Shown here in pieces: positions 47,806-56,454 of a stretch of DNA of 64,000 nt. Every line of letters starts with the position of its first letter. Position 1 is the stretch's first letter. The notes beneath the pieces were generated by a model, which saw only the letters and a list, made by a program, of their open reading frames with translations, was not told where the DNA came from and did no database searches. The stretch comes from Burkholderiales bacterium (lineage in GTDB: Bacteria; Pseudomonadota; Gammaproteobacteria; Burkholderiales; Usitatibacteraceae). The translations under genes were made by a program, and so were the position numbers. The stretch is from the NCBI GenBank assembly GCA_025360815.1, contig JANYBL010000091.1, forward strand, positions 1-64,000. Reading direction: 5' to 3'.

Positions 47806-49632
47806 ATGTGCGGCATTGTCGGCGGCATCGCCAAAAGAAACATCGTTCCGATTCTGACAGAAGGGCTGCGTCGGCTCGAATATCGCGGTTATGATTCCGC
47901 CGGCATTGCGGTGATAAACGAAGGCATCAAGCGCGTGCGTCGGGTGGGACGCGTTTCCGAAATGGAAGCAGGTATCGTTGCCGAGGGACTCGTTGGCGTG
48001 CTGGGGATTGGTCATACGCGCTGGGCGACCCACGGCGGGGTAACTGAGTTTAATGCCCATCCGCATGTGTCGCGCGAAGAAATCGCCGTGGTTCATAACG
48101 GCATCATCGAAAACCACGAATCTCAGCGTGAACGGCTCAAAGGCTTGGGCTACCAATTTGAATCGCAGACCGATACCGAAGTGATCGCGCATTTGGTGCA
48201 CCATTATTTCAAAGAGTCAGGCGATTTATTTTTTGCCACACAACGCGCCGTTCAAGATTTGCATGGTGCTTATGCGATTGGTGTGGTTTCGTTGCGTGAT
48301 CCAACCATGGTGGCTTGCGCGCGTATTGGTTGCCCGTTGTTGATCGGCGTTGGTGATGGCGAAAACTTTATTGCATCGGACGTATCGGCGATCTTGCCAG
48401 TCACGCGGCGCGTTATGTATCTGGAGGAGGGCGATGTAGCAGCGCTGCGCCTCGACAGTATTGCCGTCGTCGATAAGGACGGAAAATCAGTTGAGCGTGC
48501 GATTCATCTTTCGACGGTTACCGATGATGCAAACGACCTTGGCCCCTATCAGCATTTCATGCAAAAGGAAATCCACGAGCAGCCGCGCGCGGTCGCTGAT
48601 ACGCTTGACGCGGTGTTGACTGACGGCATTACGAGTTCGCATTTTGGCGAAGATGCAGGCAAGATTTTTAAAGACATCAATGCGGTTTTGATTTTGGCTT
48701 CCGGTACCAGTTCGTATTCTTCGATGGTCGCCAAACAATGGATCGAATCCATTGCCAAAATTCCGTGCAATATCGAGTTGGGGCACGAGTACCGGTATCG
48801 CGATTCGATTCCCAATCCGCGCCAGCTTGTCGTAACGATATCGCAATCTGGCGAAACGCTAGACACAATGGAAGCACTAAAACGCGCAAAACAGTTGGGG
48901 CATGAATATACATTGTCTATCTGCAATGTCCGCGAGAGCGCCATTCCGCGTGCTTCTCGGCTGGTTTGCTATACCCGCGCCGGTGCAGAAATTGGCGTGG
49001 CGTCGACCAAAGCGTTCACCACCCAGCTCGCTGCTCTGTTCACGTTGACCCTGGCGATTGCCAAGGAGCGCGGGCAATTAGACGCCAACGAAGAAGCCGA
49101 TTATTTGGAGCAGCTACGTTTTGTACCGGGCAGCGTTCAGCACGCGTTGAATCTGGAGCCGCAAATTATCGAGTGGGCCAAAAAGTTCACGCAAAAAAAT
49201 CATGCACTATTTTTGGGGCGCGGCATTCACTATCCCATTGCGTTAGAGGGCGCGTTAAAGCTCAAGGAAATTTCCTATATCCACGCCGAGGCTTACCCCG
49301 CAGGCGAGCTGAAGCACGGCCCGCTTGCATTGGTTGATGCCAATATGCCCGTGGTGGTGATCGCGCCTAACGATGCGCTTCTCGAAAAAGTAAAATCAAA
49401 CATGCAAGAAGTTAGCGCACGTGGCGGCGAATTGTTTGTACTCGCCGATTTGGATAGCCATTTCACCGAATCTGACCGCGTGCATGTCATCCGGACGCCG
49501 CGCCATGCTGGCGTTTTATCGCCGATTATTCATGCCATACCCGTTCAGCTACTCGCTTACCACACGGCGTTATTGCGCGGCACGGATGTTGATAAGCCGC
49601 GCAATTTGGCAAAATCGGTCACGGTGGAATAG
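47806..49632 (+). CDS. glmS: glutamine-fructose-6-phosphate aminotransferase (isomerising)
   Basis: Makes glucosamine-6-phosphate, the entry step to UDP-GlcNAc. The class II glutaminase domain begins with the processed Cys in [17 protein letters not shown] and has [14 protein letters not shown] and [19 protein letters not shown]. Two SIS domains follow, with [17 protein letters not shown] and [14 protein letters not shown], and the C-terminus [11 protein letters not shown] is the invariant end. Length 608 is standard. It is separated from the previous gene by a terminator, and no glmS ribozyme-like leader was evident. It supplies amino-sugar precursor for both cell wall and exopolysaccharide. 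Confidence 0.97.
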   Translation: MCGIVGGIAKRNIVPILTEGLRRLEYRGYDSAGIAVINEGIKRVRRVGRVSEMEAGIVAEGLVGVLGIGHTRWATHGGVTEFNAHPHVSREEIAVVHNGIIENHESQRERLKGLGYQFESQTDTEVIAHLVHHYFKESGDLFFATQRAVQDLHGAYAIGVVSLRDPTMVACARIGCPLLIGVGDGENFIASDVSAILPVTRRVMYLEEGDVAALRLDSIAVVDKDGKSVERAIHLSTVTDDANDLGPYQHFMQKEIHEQPRAVADTLDAVLTDGITSSHFGEDAGKIFKDINAVLILASGTSSYSSMVAKQWIESIAKIPCNIELGHEYRYRDSIPNPRQLVVTISQSGETLDTMEALKRAKQLGHEYTLSICNVRESAIPRASRLVCYTRAGAEIGVASTKAFTTQLAALFTLTLAIAKERGQLDANEEADYLEQLRFVPGSVQHALNLEPQIIEWAKKFTQKNHALFLGRGIHYPIALEGALKLKEISYIHAEAYPAGELKHGPLALVDANMPVVVIAPNDALLEKVKSNMQEVSARGGELFVLADLDSHFTESDRVHVIRTPRHAGVLSPIIHAIPVQLLAYHTALLRGTDVDKPRNLAKSVTVE

Positions 49633-49659
49633 CACGCGGAACCTGCTGAAGCCCAAGCC

Positions 49660-50646
49660 ATGAAGGTATTGGTGACTGGTAGTGCCGGACATTTAGGCGA
49701 GGCCCTGATGCGCACGCTGCGGGCGAAAAATATCGAAGCCGTTGGCGTCGATATTTTGCCTTCACCATTTACAACAGTGGTTGGTTCGCTCGCTAACCGT
49801 GCGCTTGTGAAAGCTTGTATGTTCCAGGTTGATGCTGTCATTCACACGGCAACGCTGCACAAACCGCATGTCGAAACGCATTCACGCCAAGAGTTTGTTG
49901 ACACCAATATCAGCGGCACGCTGAATTTGCTCGAAGAAGCGACGGCGCAGGGCGTTCGCTCGTTCGTCTATACGAGCACCACCAGCGTTTTTGGTGATGC
50001 GCTCGTGCCTGCGCCAGGCGAACCAACGGTGTGGATCACAGAGGATGTCAACCCGATCCCCAAAAATATTTATGGCGTTACCAAAACGGCGGCGGAGAAT
50101 TTGTGCGAACTCTTTCATCGTAACCAAAAACTAAATTGCATCATATTGCGCACGTCTCGGTTTTTTCCAGAGATTGACGATAATCCGGCGATGGCCGCGC
50201 GCTATACAGATAGCAACATCAAGCTCAATGAATACGTATACCGGCGTGTCGATATTGAAGACGTCGTCAGCGCTCATTTGCTTGCAATCGAGAAAGCGCC
50301 GAGCATAGGCTTTGATCGCCTGATTATCAGTGCAACGACACCCTTTCAGCAGCATGATTTGGCTGCGCTGCGTACGAACGCGCCACAGGTGCTTGCGCGA
50401 TATTTCCCGCAATACGTCGATATTTATGCAAACCATCAGTGGCAAATGTTTCCGACCATTGATCGTGTCTACGTCAACAGTCGCGCGTTACAAACGCTGG
50501 GCTGGAAGCCGCATCACGATTTTGTAACTCTGCTCGATCGCGTGCGAGAGGGTGCGGATTTCCGGAGTCCGCTAGCGCAGTTGATCGGAAAAAAGGGTTA
50601 TCACGCGGTCCCGTGGAGGGCAAATGTTCGTTGCGATATTGGCTGA
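49660..50646 (+). CDS. NAD(P)-dependent epimerase/dehydratase
   Basis: Extended SDR family protein: MKVLVTGSAGHLGEALMRTL nucleotide-binding motif, VDAVIHTATLHKPHVE, SFVYTSTTSVFGDA, and the catalytic IYGVTKTAAENLCEL (Tyr-x3-Lys). It lies 27 bases after glmS, probably in one transcript. The C-terminal third (QTLGWKPHHDFVTLLDRVREG) is as in sugar epimerases, but the substrate cannot be named. Confidence 0.88.
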   Translation: MKVLVTGSAGHLGEALMRTLRAKNIEAVGVDILPSPFTTVVGSLANRALVKACMFQVDAVIHTATLHKPHVETHSRQEFVDTNISGTLNLLEEATAQGVRSFVYTSTTSVFGDALVPAPGEPTVWITEDVNPIPKNIYGVTKTAAENLCELFHRNQKLNCIILRTSRFFPEIDDNPAMAARYTDSNIKLNEYVYRRVDIEDVVSAHLLAIEKAPSIGFDRLIISATTPFQQHDLAALRTNAPQVLARYFPQYVDIYANHQWQMFPTIDRVYVNSRALQTLGWKPHHDFVTLLDRVREGADFRSPLAQLIGKKGYHAVPWRANVRCDIG

Positions 50647-50669
50647 AAGTCCGCGCCAGTGCTAGAGTT

Positions 50670-50692
50670 TAGCGAAGGGCAGCCTTTCGCTA
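50670..50692. terminator. hairpin between convergent epimerase and arsR-type genes
   Basis: TAGCGAAGGG (50670-50679), loop CAG, CCTTTCGCTA (50683-50692): ten base pairs with one G-T wobble, overlapping the stop codon of the minus-strand regulator gene. It sits where two convergent transcripts end. There is no T-run on either side, so a role as bidirectional terminator is only probable. Confidence 0.5.
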
Positions 50693-51103
50693 GCCCGCGC
50701 AAAAAATTTCCCGCGTAAGCGTAATCATCTTCAAAATTCGCGCGTCGCCAATGTTGTAATACATCTTCGTTCCGTCTTTGCGGCCGTTGATCATGCCGCA
50801 GGCTTTGAGGATGCCCAAGTGCTGAGATATGTTGCTTTGCGTCGTGCCGAGGGCGTCAACAATCTCTTGGACGATTAATTCGCCAGACGATAGCAAGCAA
50901 AGTATTTTGATGCGCATCGGATGCGACATCGCCTGCATCGCAAGGGCCGCTTGCTCGATGTTTTCGGATTTGCCAATCAGCGCGAAAATATCTATCGGCA
51001 GATTGTCCGTGCCCAATTCCTTTACCGCGCCGCTTGCCAAGCTTGGTTCTTTCGCGAGTTTTGCGGCAGTTTTTCGTTTAATAGCTGCGGAGATGGTGGG
51101 CAT
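50690..51103 (-). CDS. ArsR-family regulator, probable persulfide sensor of the sox genes
   Basis: Winged helix-turn-helix protein: AMSHPMRIKILCLLSSGELIV, then IVDALGTTQSNISQHLGILKACGMI (recognition helix) and the GTKMYYNIGD wing. Three cysteines are present, C69, C102 and C135. C69 (in KILCLL) and C135 (in EIFCAG, at the very end) are 66 residues apart, the spacing recalled for the redox-active pair of SqrR and BigR, which sense sulfane sulfur. It is divergent from soxC with a palindrome between. It probably represses the sox operon until reactive sulfur forms a bridge between the cysteines. The N-terminal 45 residues are an extension relative to minimal family members. Confidence 0.85.
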   Translation of the reverse strand: MPTISAAIKRKTAAKLAKEPSLASGAVKELGTDNLPIDIFALIGKSENIEQAALAMQAMSHPMRIKILCLLSSGELIVQEIVDALGTTQSNISQHLGILKACGMINGRKDGTKMYYNIGDARILKMITLTREIFCAG

Positions 51104-51178
51104 ATACTTTTTCTAACGAAACGATAGAACAGCAGGTTACTTGACATGCGCTTTCGTTGTCCATTAGGCTTTGCTTAT

Positions 51179-51194
51179 ATTAGCAACTGCTAAT
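51179..51194. promoter_or_regulatory. palindromic candidate operator in front of soxC
   Basis: ATTAGCAACTGCTAAT is a perfect 7-bp inverted repeat around AC, lying 21 bases before the soxC ATG at 51216 and between the divergent regulator and the sox genes. ArsR-type repressors bind short AT-rich palindromes of this kind. It overlaps a TATATT (51177-51182) that could be a -10 element, which would explain repression by blocking RNA polymerase. A lone ATTAGCA half-site recurs at 53965-53971 before soxY. Confidence 0.6.
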
Positions 51195-51215
51195 GAACGA
51201 ACGCATCAACCAAGA

Positions 51216-52667
51216 ATGCGTATCGATGTTCCGCTTGAGGAGCGCAGCTTGGCAAATGAAGTTACGGATGCTGACGGTATCGCTGCGCGGAACGCTGCTC
51301 TGAGCCCCATGGGGTTGGGCCGTTTGCGGCGTGCGCCGGAAGGTTTCTTAAATGCGTCTCAGATAGCCGATGTTCAAGCCGGTCGCCGCGGGTTGTTGCG
51401 ACACGCATTGCTTAGCGCAGCTGGGCTCACGTCGCTGTCGCTAAATTCGTCCTTTGCACGACCAAGCCTCGACGCAAAAGCCGTACCGACAGTTGATCCT
51501 AGGGGCGATCCCAACATTCTCGAAATGCCTGAGCACACCAAGAGCCTGGGCCAGCCTGTCGCTGCGCGCGGCTACGGTATGCCCTCTATTTGGGAAAATA
51601 ACCTACAACGCCGCGAAAGCCCCGGTCTCACGCGGGTGGGAGCAGCGGGTGTATCGTTTTGCCCGCTCCAAGGCTTGTTTGGCATCATCACGCCGAGTGG
51701 TTTGCATTTTGAACGCCACCATCACGGCTGGTGGGATATTGACCCCCGCAAACATCGGTTCATGATTAACGGGCTTGTCAAAAATCCGAAGGTCTATACG
51801 ATGGACGATTTGATGCGTTTGCCGTCGGTTTCAAGAATTCACTTCATTGAATGCGGTGCTAATACGGGAATGGAGTGGGGCAATGTCGCCGTGCCGACGG
51901 TGCAGTACACACACGGCATGTTGAGTTGTTGCGAATTTACCGGTGTGTTGCTGTCCACATTGTTGGACGATTGCGGTTACGACAAAATGAACGGGAAATA
52001 TTTGCTAGCCGAAGGCGCGGACGGCTCTGGCATGACGCGCACTATTTCGATTGATCGCGCGCTGGATGATTGCTTTGTGGCTTACGCGATGAATGGTGAA
52101 ATGCTCCGGCCTGAGAACGGCTATCCCTTGCGGCTAGTCGTGCCCGGCGTACAAGGCGTGTCGTGGGTGAAATGGCTGCGCCGTATTGAGGTAGGCGATA
52201 TGCCTTATGCCACCAAAGATGAAACACTGCACTACGTCGATCTGATGCCCGACGGTATACAGCGGCAATATACCTCGATCCAAGAGTGCAAAAGCGTCAT
52301 CACGTCACCCTCAGCAGGGCAGATGCTGCTGGATCGCGGCTACTACAACATTACCGGTCTCGCCTGGTCTGGGCGTGGGAAAGTTAAGCGCGTCGATGTA
52401 AGCACTGATGGGGGCAAAAATTGGCGCACGGCAAAATTAGAAACGCCGATTTTGAGCAAGTGTTTTACGCGTTTCAGTATTAGCTGGAATTTTGATGGTA
52501 AGCCTAGCCTGCTTCAAAGCCGGGCCATCGATGCAACTGGCTATGTGCAGCCGCGGCTAAACCAGCTTCGCGAAGTGCGCGGCTCTCGCTCGATTTATCA
52601 CAATAATGCGATTCAAACCTGGCGGATAGCCAGCGATGGCGAGGTAAGCAATGTGCACCTCGGCTAG
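51216..52667 (+). CDS. soxC: sulfane dehydrogenase subunit SoxC
   Basis: Molybdenum-cofactor subunit of SoxCD, which oxidises the sulfane sulfur bound to SoxY in the periplasm. The sulfite-oxidase fold is shown by HHHGWWDIDPRKHRFMINGLV, the molybdenum-ligand Cys 213 in FIECGANTGMEW, and the dimerisation domain with GLAWSGRGKVKRVDVSTDGG. A twin-arginine motif GRRGLLRHALL (about 56-66) followed by a hydrophobic stretch fits Tat export of a cofactor-loaded protein, with an unusually long n-region. ATG 51216 is chosen; TTG 51171 would place the palindrome inside the gene. It overlaps soxD by 17 bases. Confidence 0.94.
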   Translation: MRIDVPLEERSLANEVTDADGIAARNAALSPMGLGRLRRAPEGFLNASQIADVQAGRRGLLRHALLSAAGLTSLSLNSSFARPSLDAKAVPTVDPRGDPNILEMPEHTKSLGQPVAARGYGMPSIWENNLQRRESPGLTRVGAAGVSFCPLQGLFGIITPSGLHFERHHHGWWDIDPRKHRFMINGLVKNPKVYTMDDLMRLPSVSRIHFIECGANTGMEWGNVAVPTVQYTHGMLSCCEFTGVLLSTLLDDCGYDKMNGKYLLAEGADGSGMTRTISIDRALDDCFVAYAMNGEMLRPENGYPLRLVVPGVQGVSWVKWLRRIEVGDMPYATKDETLHYVDLMPDGIQRQYTSIQECKSVITSPSAGQMLLDRGYYNITGLAWSGRGKVKRVDVSTDGGKNWRTAKLETPILSKCFTRFSISWNFDGKPSLLQSRAIDATGYVQPRLNQLREVRGSRSIYHNNAIQTWRIASDGEVSNVHLG

Positions 52668-53907
52668 ACCGGCGAATCTCGAAGATAGATTATGGAACCG
52701 AAAAATCCGGGTTCAACATGACAGGTTTTTCTTGAAGTGGCACGCGACGCGCCAATGCCTTTCATTCCGGACGCTGCTTCATCGGTTAAGGAGTCAGCCG
52801 TTCGCTGCTGCATTTTTAATCACGACCTTTTTATTCGCAAACATTCACGCAACAAACGCAGCCGAAAAGTTCCCTGGCGTTGGCCGCACCGCCATACCCG
52901 CCGAAATAAAAGCGTGGGACATCGACGTGCGTCCCGATTTCAAAGGTTTGCCGGCCGGCTCAGGCTCAGTGCAGAAAGGCCAGAAAATATGGGAATCGAA
53001 GTGCGCATCTTGCCACGGCACATTTGGCGAATCCAACGAAGTATTTACCCCGATCACCGGCGGTACAACAGGGCTGGATGCGGTTTCCGGACGGGTTGCC
53101 TCATTAAGAGGTGATGCAAATCCCGGCTACCCGCAGCGAACCACGCTAATGAAACTCTCCGAAATGTCCGCGCTATGGGATTACATCAACCGCGCTATGC
53201 CATGGGATGCGCCGAAATCGTTGGCCGCCGACGAAGTGTATGCGGTGACCGCCTACATTTTGAATTTGGGTGATATTGTTCCAGCTGACTTCGTTCTGTC
53301 TGACCGCAACATCGCCGAGGTACAAGCCAAATTACCCAATCGCAACGGCACTAAACTCTTTTTGCCGCTATGGGATATTAACGGGCGAGGCGACGTCGTT
53401 AATTTTGCTTGCATGAAGAATTGCAAAGTCGATGTCAACATAACCTCTTCACTGCCCGATTTTGCTAAAAACGCGCACGGCAATCTCGCAGATCAAAACC
53501 GCTTGGTGGGCGCCACACGCGGCGTACGAACCGATTCGAGTACGGAAGCTAGCGATGCACCGTTGCCGGGTAAAGCCCGGAATCCCAACGCTACTTCTGG
53601 CAAGGATTCCCGAGAAATCTCGGGAACTGAAAGCGTAGCCCCCCTGCAAGCAGGCCAAGCCGCCGCGCTCGCCAAACAATATTCCTGCGTGGTATGTCAC
53701 GCCGCCAACGCCAAGCTGGTTGGACCGAGCTATAACGATATAGCCGCAAAATATAAGGGTGATGCCACTGCCAGTGATAAGCTGATCGCGAAAATCCGCT
53801 CGGGCGGCGCTGGCGTATGGGGTGCAATACGAATGCCTTCCCATGCGACCATGAGTGATGCTGAGTTAAAGGCTTTAGTACATTGGAGCTTGGCTGGCGG
53901 CAACTAG
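52651..53907 (+). CDS. soxD: diheme cytochrome c SoxD
   Basis: Electron-transfer subunit of sulfane dehydrogenase. Two haem c sites are visible: CASCH (118-122) and CVVCH (346-350), the latter with a Met ligand in AIRMPSHATMSD. The first domain carries FKGLPAGSGSVQKGQKIWESK, and LWDYINRAMPWDAPKSL is typical of SoxD. A membrane-like signal (about 50-71, ending TNAA) lies behind an N-terminal stretch of nearly 50 residues, so the GTG start at 52651 may be too far upstream. The linker of about 60 residues before the second haem is low-complexity. Confidence 0.93.
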   Translation: MCTSARPANLEDRLWNRKIRVQHDRFFLKWHATRQCLSFRTLLHRLRSQPFAAAFLITTFLFANIHATNAAEKFPGVGRTAIPAEIKAWDIDVRPDFKGLPAGSGSVQKGQKIWESKCASCHGTFGESNEVFTPITGGTTGLDAVSGRVASLRGDANPGYPQRTTLMKLSEMSALWDYINRAMPWDAPKSLAADEVYAVTAYILNLGDIVPADFVLSDRNIAEVQAKLPNRNGTKLFLPLWDINGRGDVVNFACMKNCKVDVNITSSLPDFAKNAHGNLADQNRLVGATRGVRTDSSTEASDAPLPGKARNPNATSGKDSREISGTESVAPLQAGQAAALAKQYSCVVCHAANAKLVGPSYNDIAAKYKGDATASDKLIAKIRSGGAGVWGAIRMPSHATMSDAELKALVHWSLAGGN

Positions 53908-53992
53908 CGCTAGCGTATTTGAGCGTATTATTGTCAACAGCGTATTAACAAAATTTGTCAATTTATTAGCAGAGACTTTTCAGGAGTAAAGC

Positions 53993-54460
53993 ATGAACAG
54001 ACGTGAAGTTTTAAGAACATCCAGTGGCACGATGGTAATGGCGCTCGCCGCTTCTGCCGGGCTCCTCAAGGCTGATGCTGCTTACGCGGAAGAGTGGAAC
54101 AAGACGGCATTTGAAGTCAAAAATCTGAACGATGTTGTCAAAGCCTTGGGTGGCACAACAGCGACCGAATCAAAAGACATTTCATTCGTCAATGCCCCCG
54201 ATATTGCCGAAAATGGCGCTGTTGTGCCGGTGGGTGCCGCGAGCAAAATCCCGAAGACAGAATTGATTGCTATTTTGGTTGAGAAAAACCCGAATGCATT
54301 GTCGGCAAACTTTACGATCCCGGACGGCACCGATCCTATTATCACGACGCGCGTCAAAATGGGGCAAACCTCAAATATCTACGCGCTGGTGAAGGCCGAT
54401 GGCAAGTATTTTTACGCAGTCAAAGAAGTGAAGGTTACACTCGGCGGCTGCGGCGGTTGA
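53993..54460 (+). CDS. soxY: thiosulfate-oxidation carrier protein SoxY
   Basis: Sulfur carrier subunit. The C-terminal swinging arm ends GGCGG, with Cys 153 that covalently carries sulfur intermediates. The N-terminus MNRREVLRTSSGTMVMALAA is a Tat-type signal (NRREVLR), as for other SoxY. CAGGAG lies upstream of the ATG. The gene is followed by soxZ after 121 bases in which no element was recognised. Confidence 0.96.
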   Translation: MNRREVLRTSSGTMVMALAASAGLLKADAAYAEEWNKTAFEVKNLNDVVKALGGTTATESKDISFVNAPDIAENGAVVPVGAASKIPKTELIAILVEKNPNALSANFTIPDGTDPIITTRVKMGQTSNIYALVKADGKYFYAVKEVKVTLGGCGG

Positions 54461-54581
54461 GGAAACAACACGATTAATTCTTCGAGTGCCACGCTGGTTA
54501 CGGTGGGCCGTTTTGAAATAATTTTTACGAACCATTTTTGTAAGTGCCGCGCTCAGCAGCATTTGCAGCAAGGAGAAAATA

Positions 54582-54902
54582 ATGTCAGATCCGATGCGCA
54601 TACGCGCAATTTTGAACGGCGATAAAGTTGATGTCCGGGTGCTGATGGCGCACGAAATGGAAACCGGTCAACGCAAAGACGCGGCGGGTAAGGTGGTGCC
54701 AGCGCACTTTATCCAAAGTGTGACCGTCACCTGCAAAGGCAAAACGGTGCTCTCCGCGCAATGGGGCCCCGCAATTTCAAAAAACCCCACGCTGTCGTTT
54801 AAATTTAGCGGCGCAAAGGTGGGCGATAAAGTTATCGTTTCTTGGACCGATAACAAAGGCGATAAGCGCACCGATGAAGCGCCAATTACGGCACCGTCCT
54901 AA
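54582..54902 (+). CDS. soxZ: thiosulfate-oxidation carrier complex protein SoxZ
   Basis: Partner of SoxY in the carrier complex. Typical pattern: MRIRAILNGDKVDVRVLMAHEMETGQRKD, then HFIQSVTVTCKGKTVLSAQWGPAISKNP and KVIVSWTDNKGDKRTDEA. It has no signal peptide, as expected, since it is carried across with SoxY. Start has AAGGAG seven bases upstream. Length 106 is normal. Confidence 0.96.
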   Translation: MSDPMRIRAILNGDKVDVRVLMAHEMETGQRKDAAGKVVPAHFIQSVTVTCKGKTVLSAQWGPAISKNPTLSFKFSGAKVGDKVIVSWTDNKGDKRTDEAPITAPS

Positions 54903-54903
54903 C

Positions 54904-55413
54904 ATGCGCACCAATATTTGCACCGGAGCCGTAGGGGCTCGTGTTTTAGGCGTTTTTGTAAGTATTTCGGCTTGTGCAGTGGTGAGTGCAACAGCCGCGC
55001 TTTTTGTAAGTTTGGTTGCTCAGGCAACGCCCGTTGCTGCTATCGCCGCAAAAGATGAACCGGTGAAGGTCGTTTACCATGTTAGTGAGGGCATTGAGCA
55101 GGCCATGGCCGCGCTACGAAATGTGCGCAATCATTTGTCAGCAGACCCAACTGTCAAAATTACGGTCGTGGCGCATGCCAACGGCGTTGATTTTTTGCTC
55201 GATGGCGCCAAGGATAAAAATGGCAATCTATTCGACGCCAATGTGCAAGAACTGGTCAAAAAAGGCGTCGATTTTCGGGTTTGTAAGATCACACTCGAGC
55301 GCCGCATGATCGACCCCAAACGGGTGATCGAAGAGGCGAAACTCGTACCGAGTGGTGTCGCTGAAGTCGCGCGGCTGCAGGCCAAAGAGGGTTATGTGTA
55401 TCTAAAGCCATAG
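54904..55413 (+). CDS. DsrE-like protein with N-terminal membrane/signal segment
   Basis: DsrE/DsrF-like fold: VKVVYHVSEGIEQAMAALRNVRNHL, KITVVAHANGVDFLL, VQELVKKGVDFRVC, with a single Cys 127 in the position where sulfurtransferases of this superfamily carry persulfide. Residues about 8-48 form a hydrophobic signal or anchor ending in small residues, so the domain is periplasmic. ATG 54904 lies one base after the soxZ stop; a start at 54874 would overlap soxZ and is less likely. Its place between soxZ and soxA suggests a sulfur-handling helper for the Sox carrier; its exact function is unknown. Confidence 0.82.
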   Translation: MRTNICTGAVGARVLGVFVSISACAVVSATAALFVSLVAQATPVAAIAAKDEPVKVVYHVSEGIEQAMAALRNVRNHLSADPTVKITVVAHANGVDFLLDGAKDKNGNLFDANVQELVKKGVDFRVCKITLERRMIDPKRVIEEAKLVPSGVAEVARLQAKEGYVYLKP

Positions 55414-55442
55414 CCTTATTAGTGGCGCTAGCGTACAACAAT

Positions 55443-55481
55443 ACAAAATAGCGACACAAAATAGTGATACGAAATCGTGAT
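55443..55481. repeat. three 13-bp direct repeats upstream of soxA
   Basis: ACAAAATAGCGAC, ACAAAATAGTGAT and ACGAAATCGTGAT follow each other without gaps; a related CCAAATAGCGAA lies at about 55506. The block occupies the gap between the DsrE-like gene and soxA. A binding site or a relic of slipped replication are both possible. Confidence 0.6.
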
Positions 55482-55547
55482 AAAAAAATGTATAAAGTAA
55501 CGACACCAAATAGCGAAAATAGCCGTGTGAAAAATATCGGAGGAAGT

Positions 55548-56399
55548 ATGCAGAACGCGATGTTAAGCCAGCGATTGCTGGCGGGTGTAATTGCTGTCTT
55601 TGCCATCACTACTGCGTCGGTTGCTGCAATGGCGCAAAGCTCCCTTACCAACCAAGGTGGCGATCAGACAGCAAAAGAAATCGAACGCTATCGCCAAGCA
55701 TTGGGCGACGGTAACCCAGCTGAGCTATGGGAGGCGCGTGGCGAAGACTTATGGAAGCAAAAGCGTGGTCCAAAAAATGTCTCGTTAGAACAATGCGATT
55801 TGGGGTTGGGTGCCGGCATGGTGAAGGGCGCATACACCGTCTTGCCGAAGCATTTTGAGGATTCCGGCAAAGTCGAGGATTTGGAAAGCAGGTTAGTCAC
55901 TTGTATGGTTATGTTGCAAGGGTTTAGCTACATCGAAGCCAAGAAAAATCCATTTGGCGGCCCCGATAACAAATCGAGTATGGAAGCGTTGGTTGCATAT
56001 ATTGCCGGCGCATCACGCGGCCTAAAAATGAATGTGTCGGGCAAACAGCCAGACGAGAAACGCTACTACGAGTTGGGCAAAAAAATGTTTTTCCATCGCG
56101 GCGGTACACATGATTTTTCTTGCTCAACTTGCCACGGCGCGAGTGGGCAGCGGATTCGTTTGCAGGATTTGCCCAATCTCTTAAAACAAGATCAGGCACA
56201 ACGTGCCTACACCACTTGGCCGGCGTATCGCGTTTCGCAAGGTGAAACGCGCTCGTTCCAATGGCGGCTTTATGATTGCTTCCGCCAGCAACGTTTCCCC
56301 GAGTTGGAATTTACATCGGAAGCGTCAATTGCGTTAACGATGTTTTTAGCCAAAAACGCGAATGGCGGCGTGATGAACGCGCCAGCGATTAAACGGTAA
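55548..56399 (+). CDS. soxA: SoxA, monohaem-type subunit of the SoxAX cytochrome
   Basis: SoxAX forms the initial heterodisulfide between SoxY and thiosulfate. ATG 55548 follows GGAGGA and begins a clean signal peptide (about 1-29, ending AMA); a longer frame from 55464 lacks these. One haem site CSTCH (192-196) and the active-site cysteine ligand C244 in LYDCFRQQRFPELEF are present. The N-terminal haem of diheme SoxA is missing; C83 and C119 instead could form the structural disulfide of the monohaem type. Confidence 0.93.
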   Translation: MQNAMLSQRLLAGVIAVFAITTASVAAMAQSSLTNQGGDQTAKEIERYRQALGDGNPAELWEARGEDLWKQKRGPKNVSLEQCDLGLGAGMVKGAYTVLPKHFEDSGKVEDLESRLVTCMVMLQGFSYIEAKKNPFGGPDNKSSMEALVAYIAGASRGLKMNVSGKQPDEKRYYELGKKMFFHRGGTHDFSCSTCHGASGQRIRLQDLPNLLKQDQAQRAYTTWPAYRVSQGETRSFQWRLYDCFRQQRFPELEFTSEASIALTMFLAKNANGGVMNAPAIKR

Positions 56400-56454
56400 C
56401 TTAAGGGTTAACCCCGGCGACAATGAAGCGAACACTATATTGTTGGAGAATGAA

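Noticed and set aside
51141-51146. TTGACA as -35 element of the soxC promoter.
   Set aside because: At the allowed spacing the -10 would read TTAGGC; the better TATATT box is 30 bases away.
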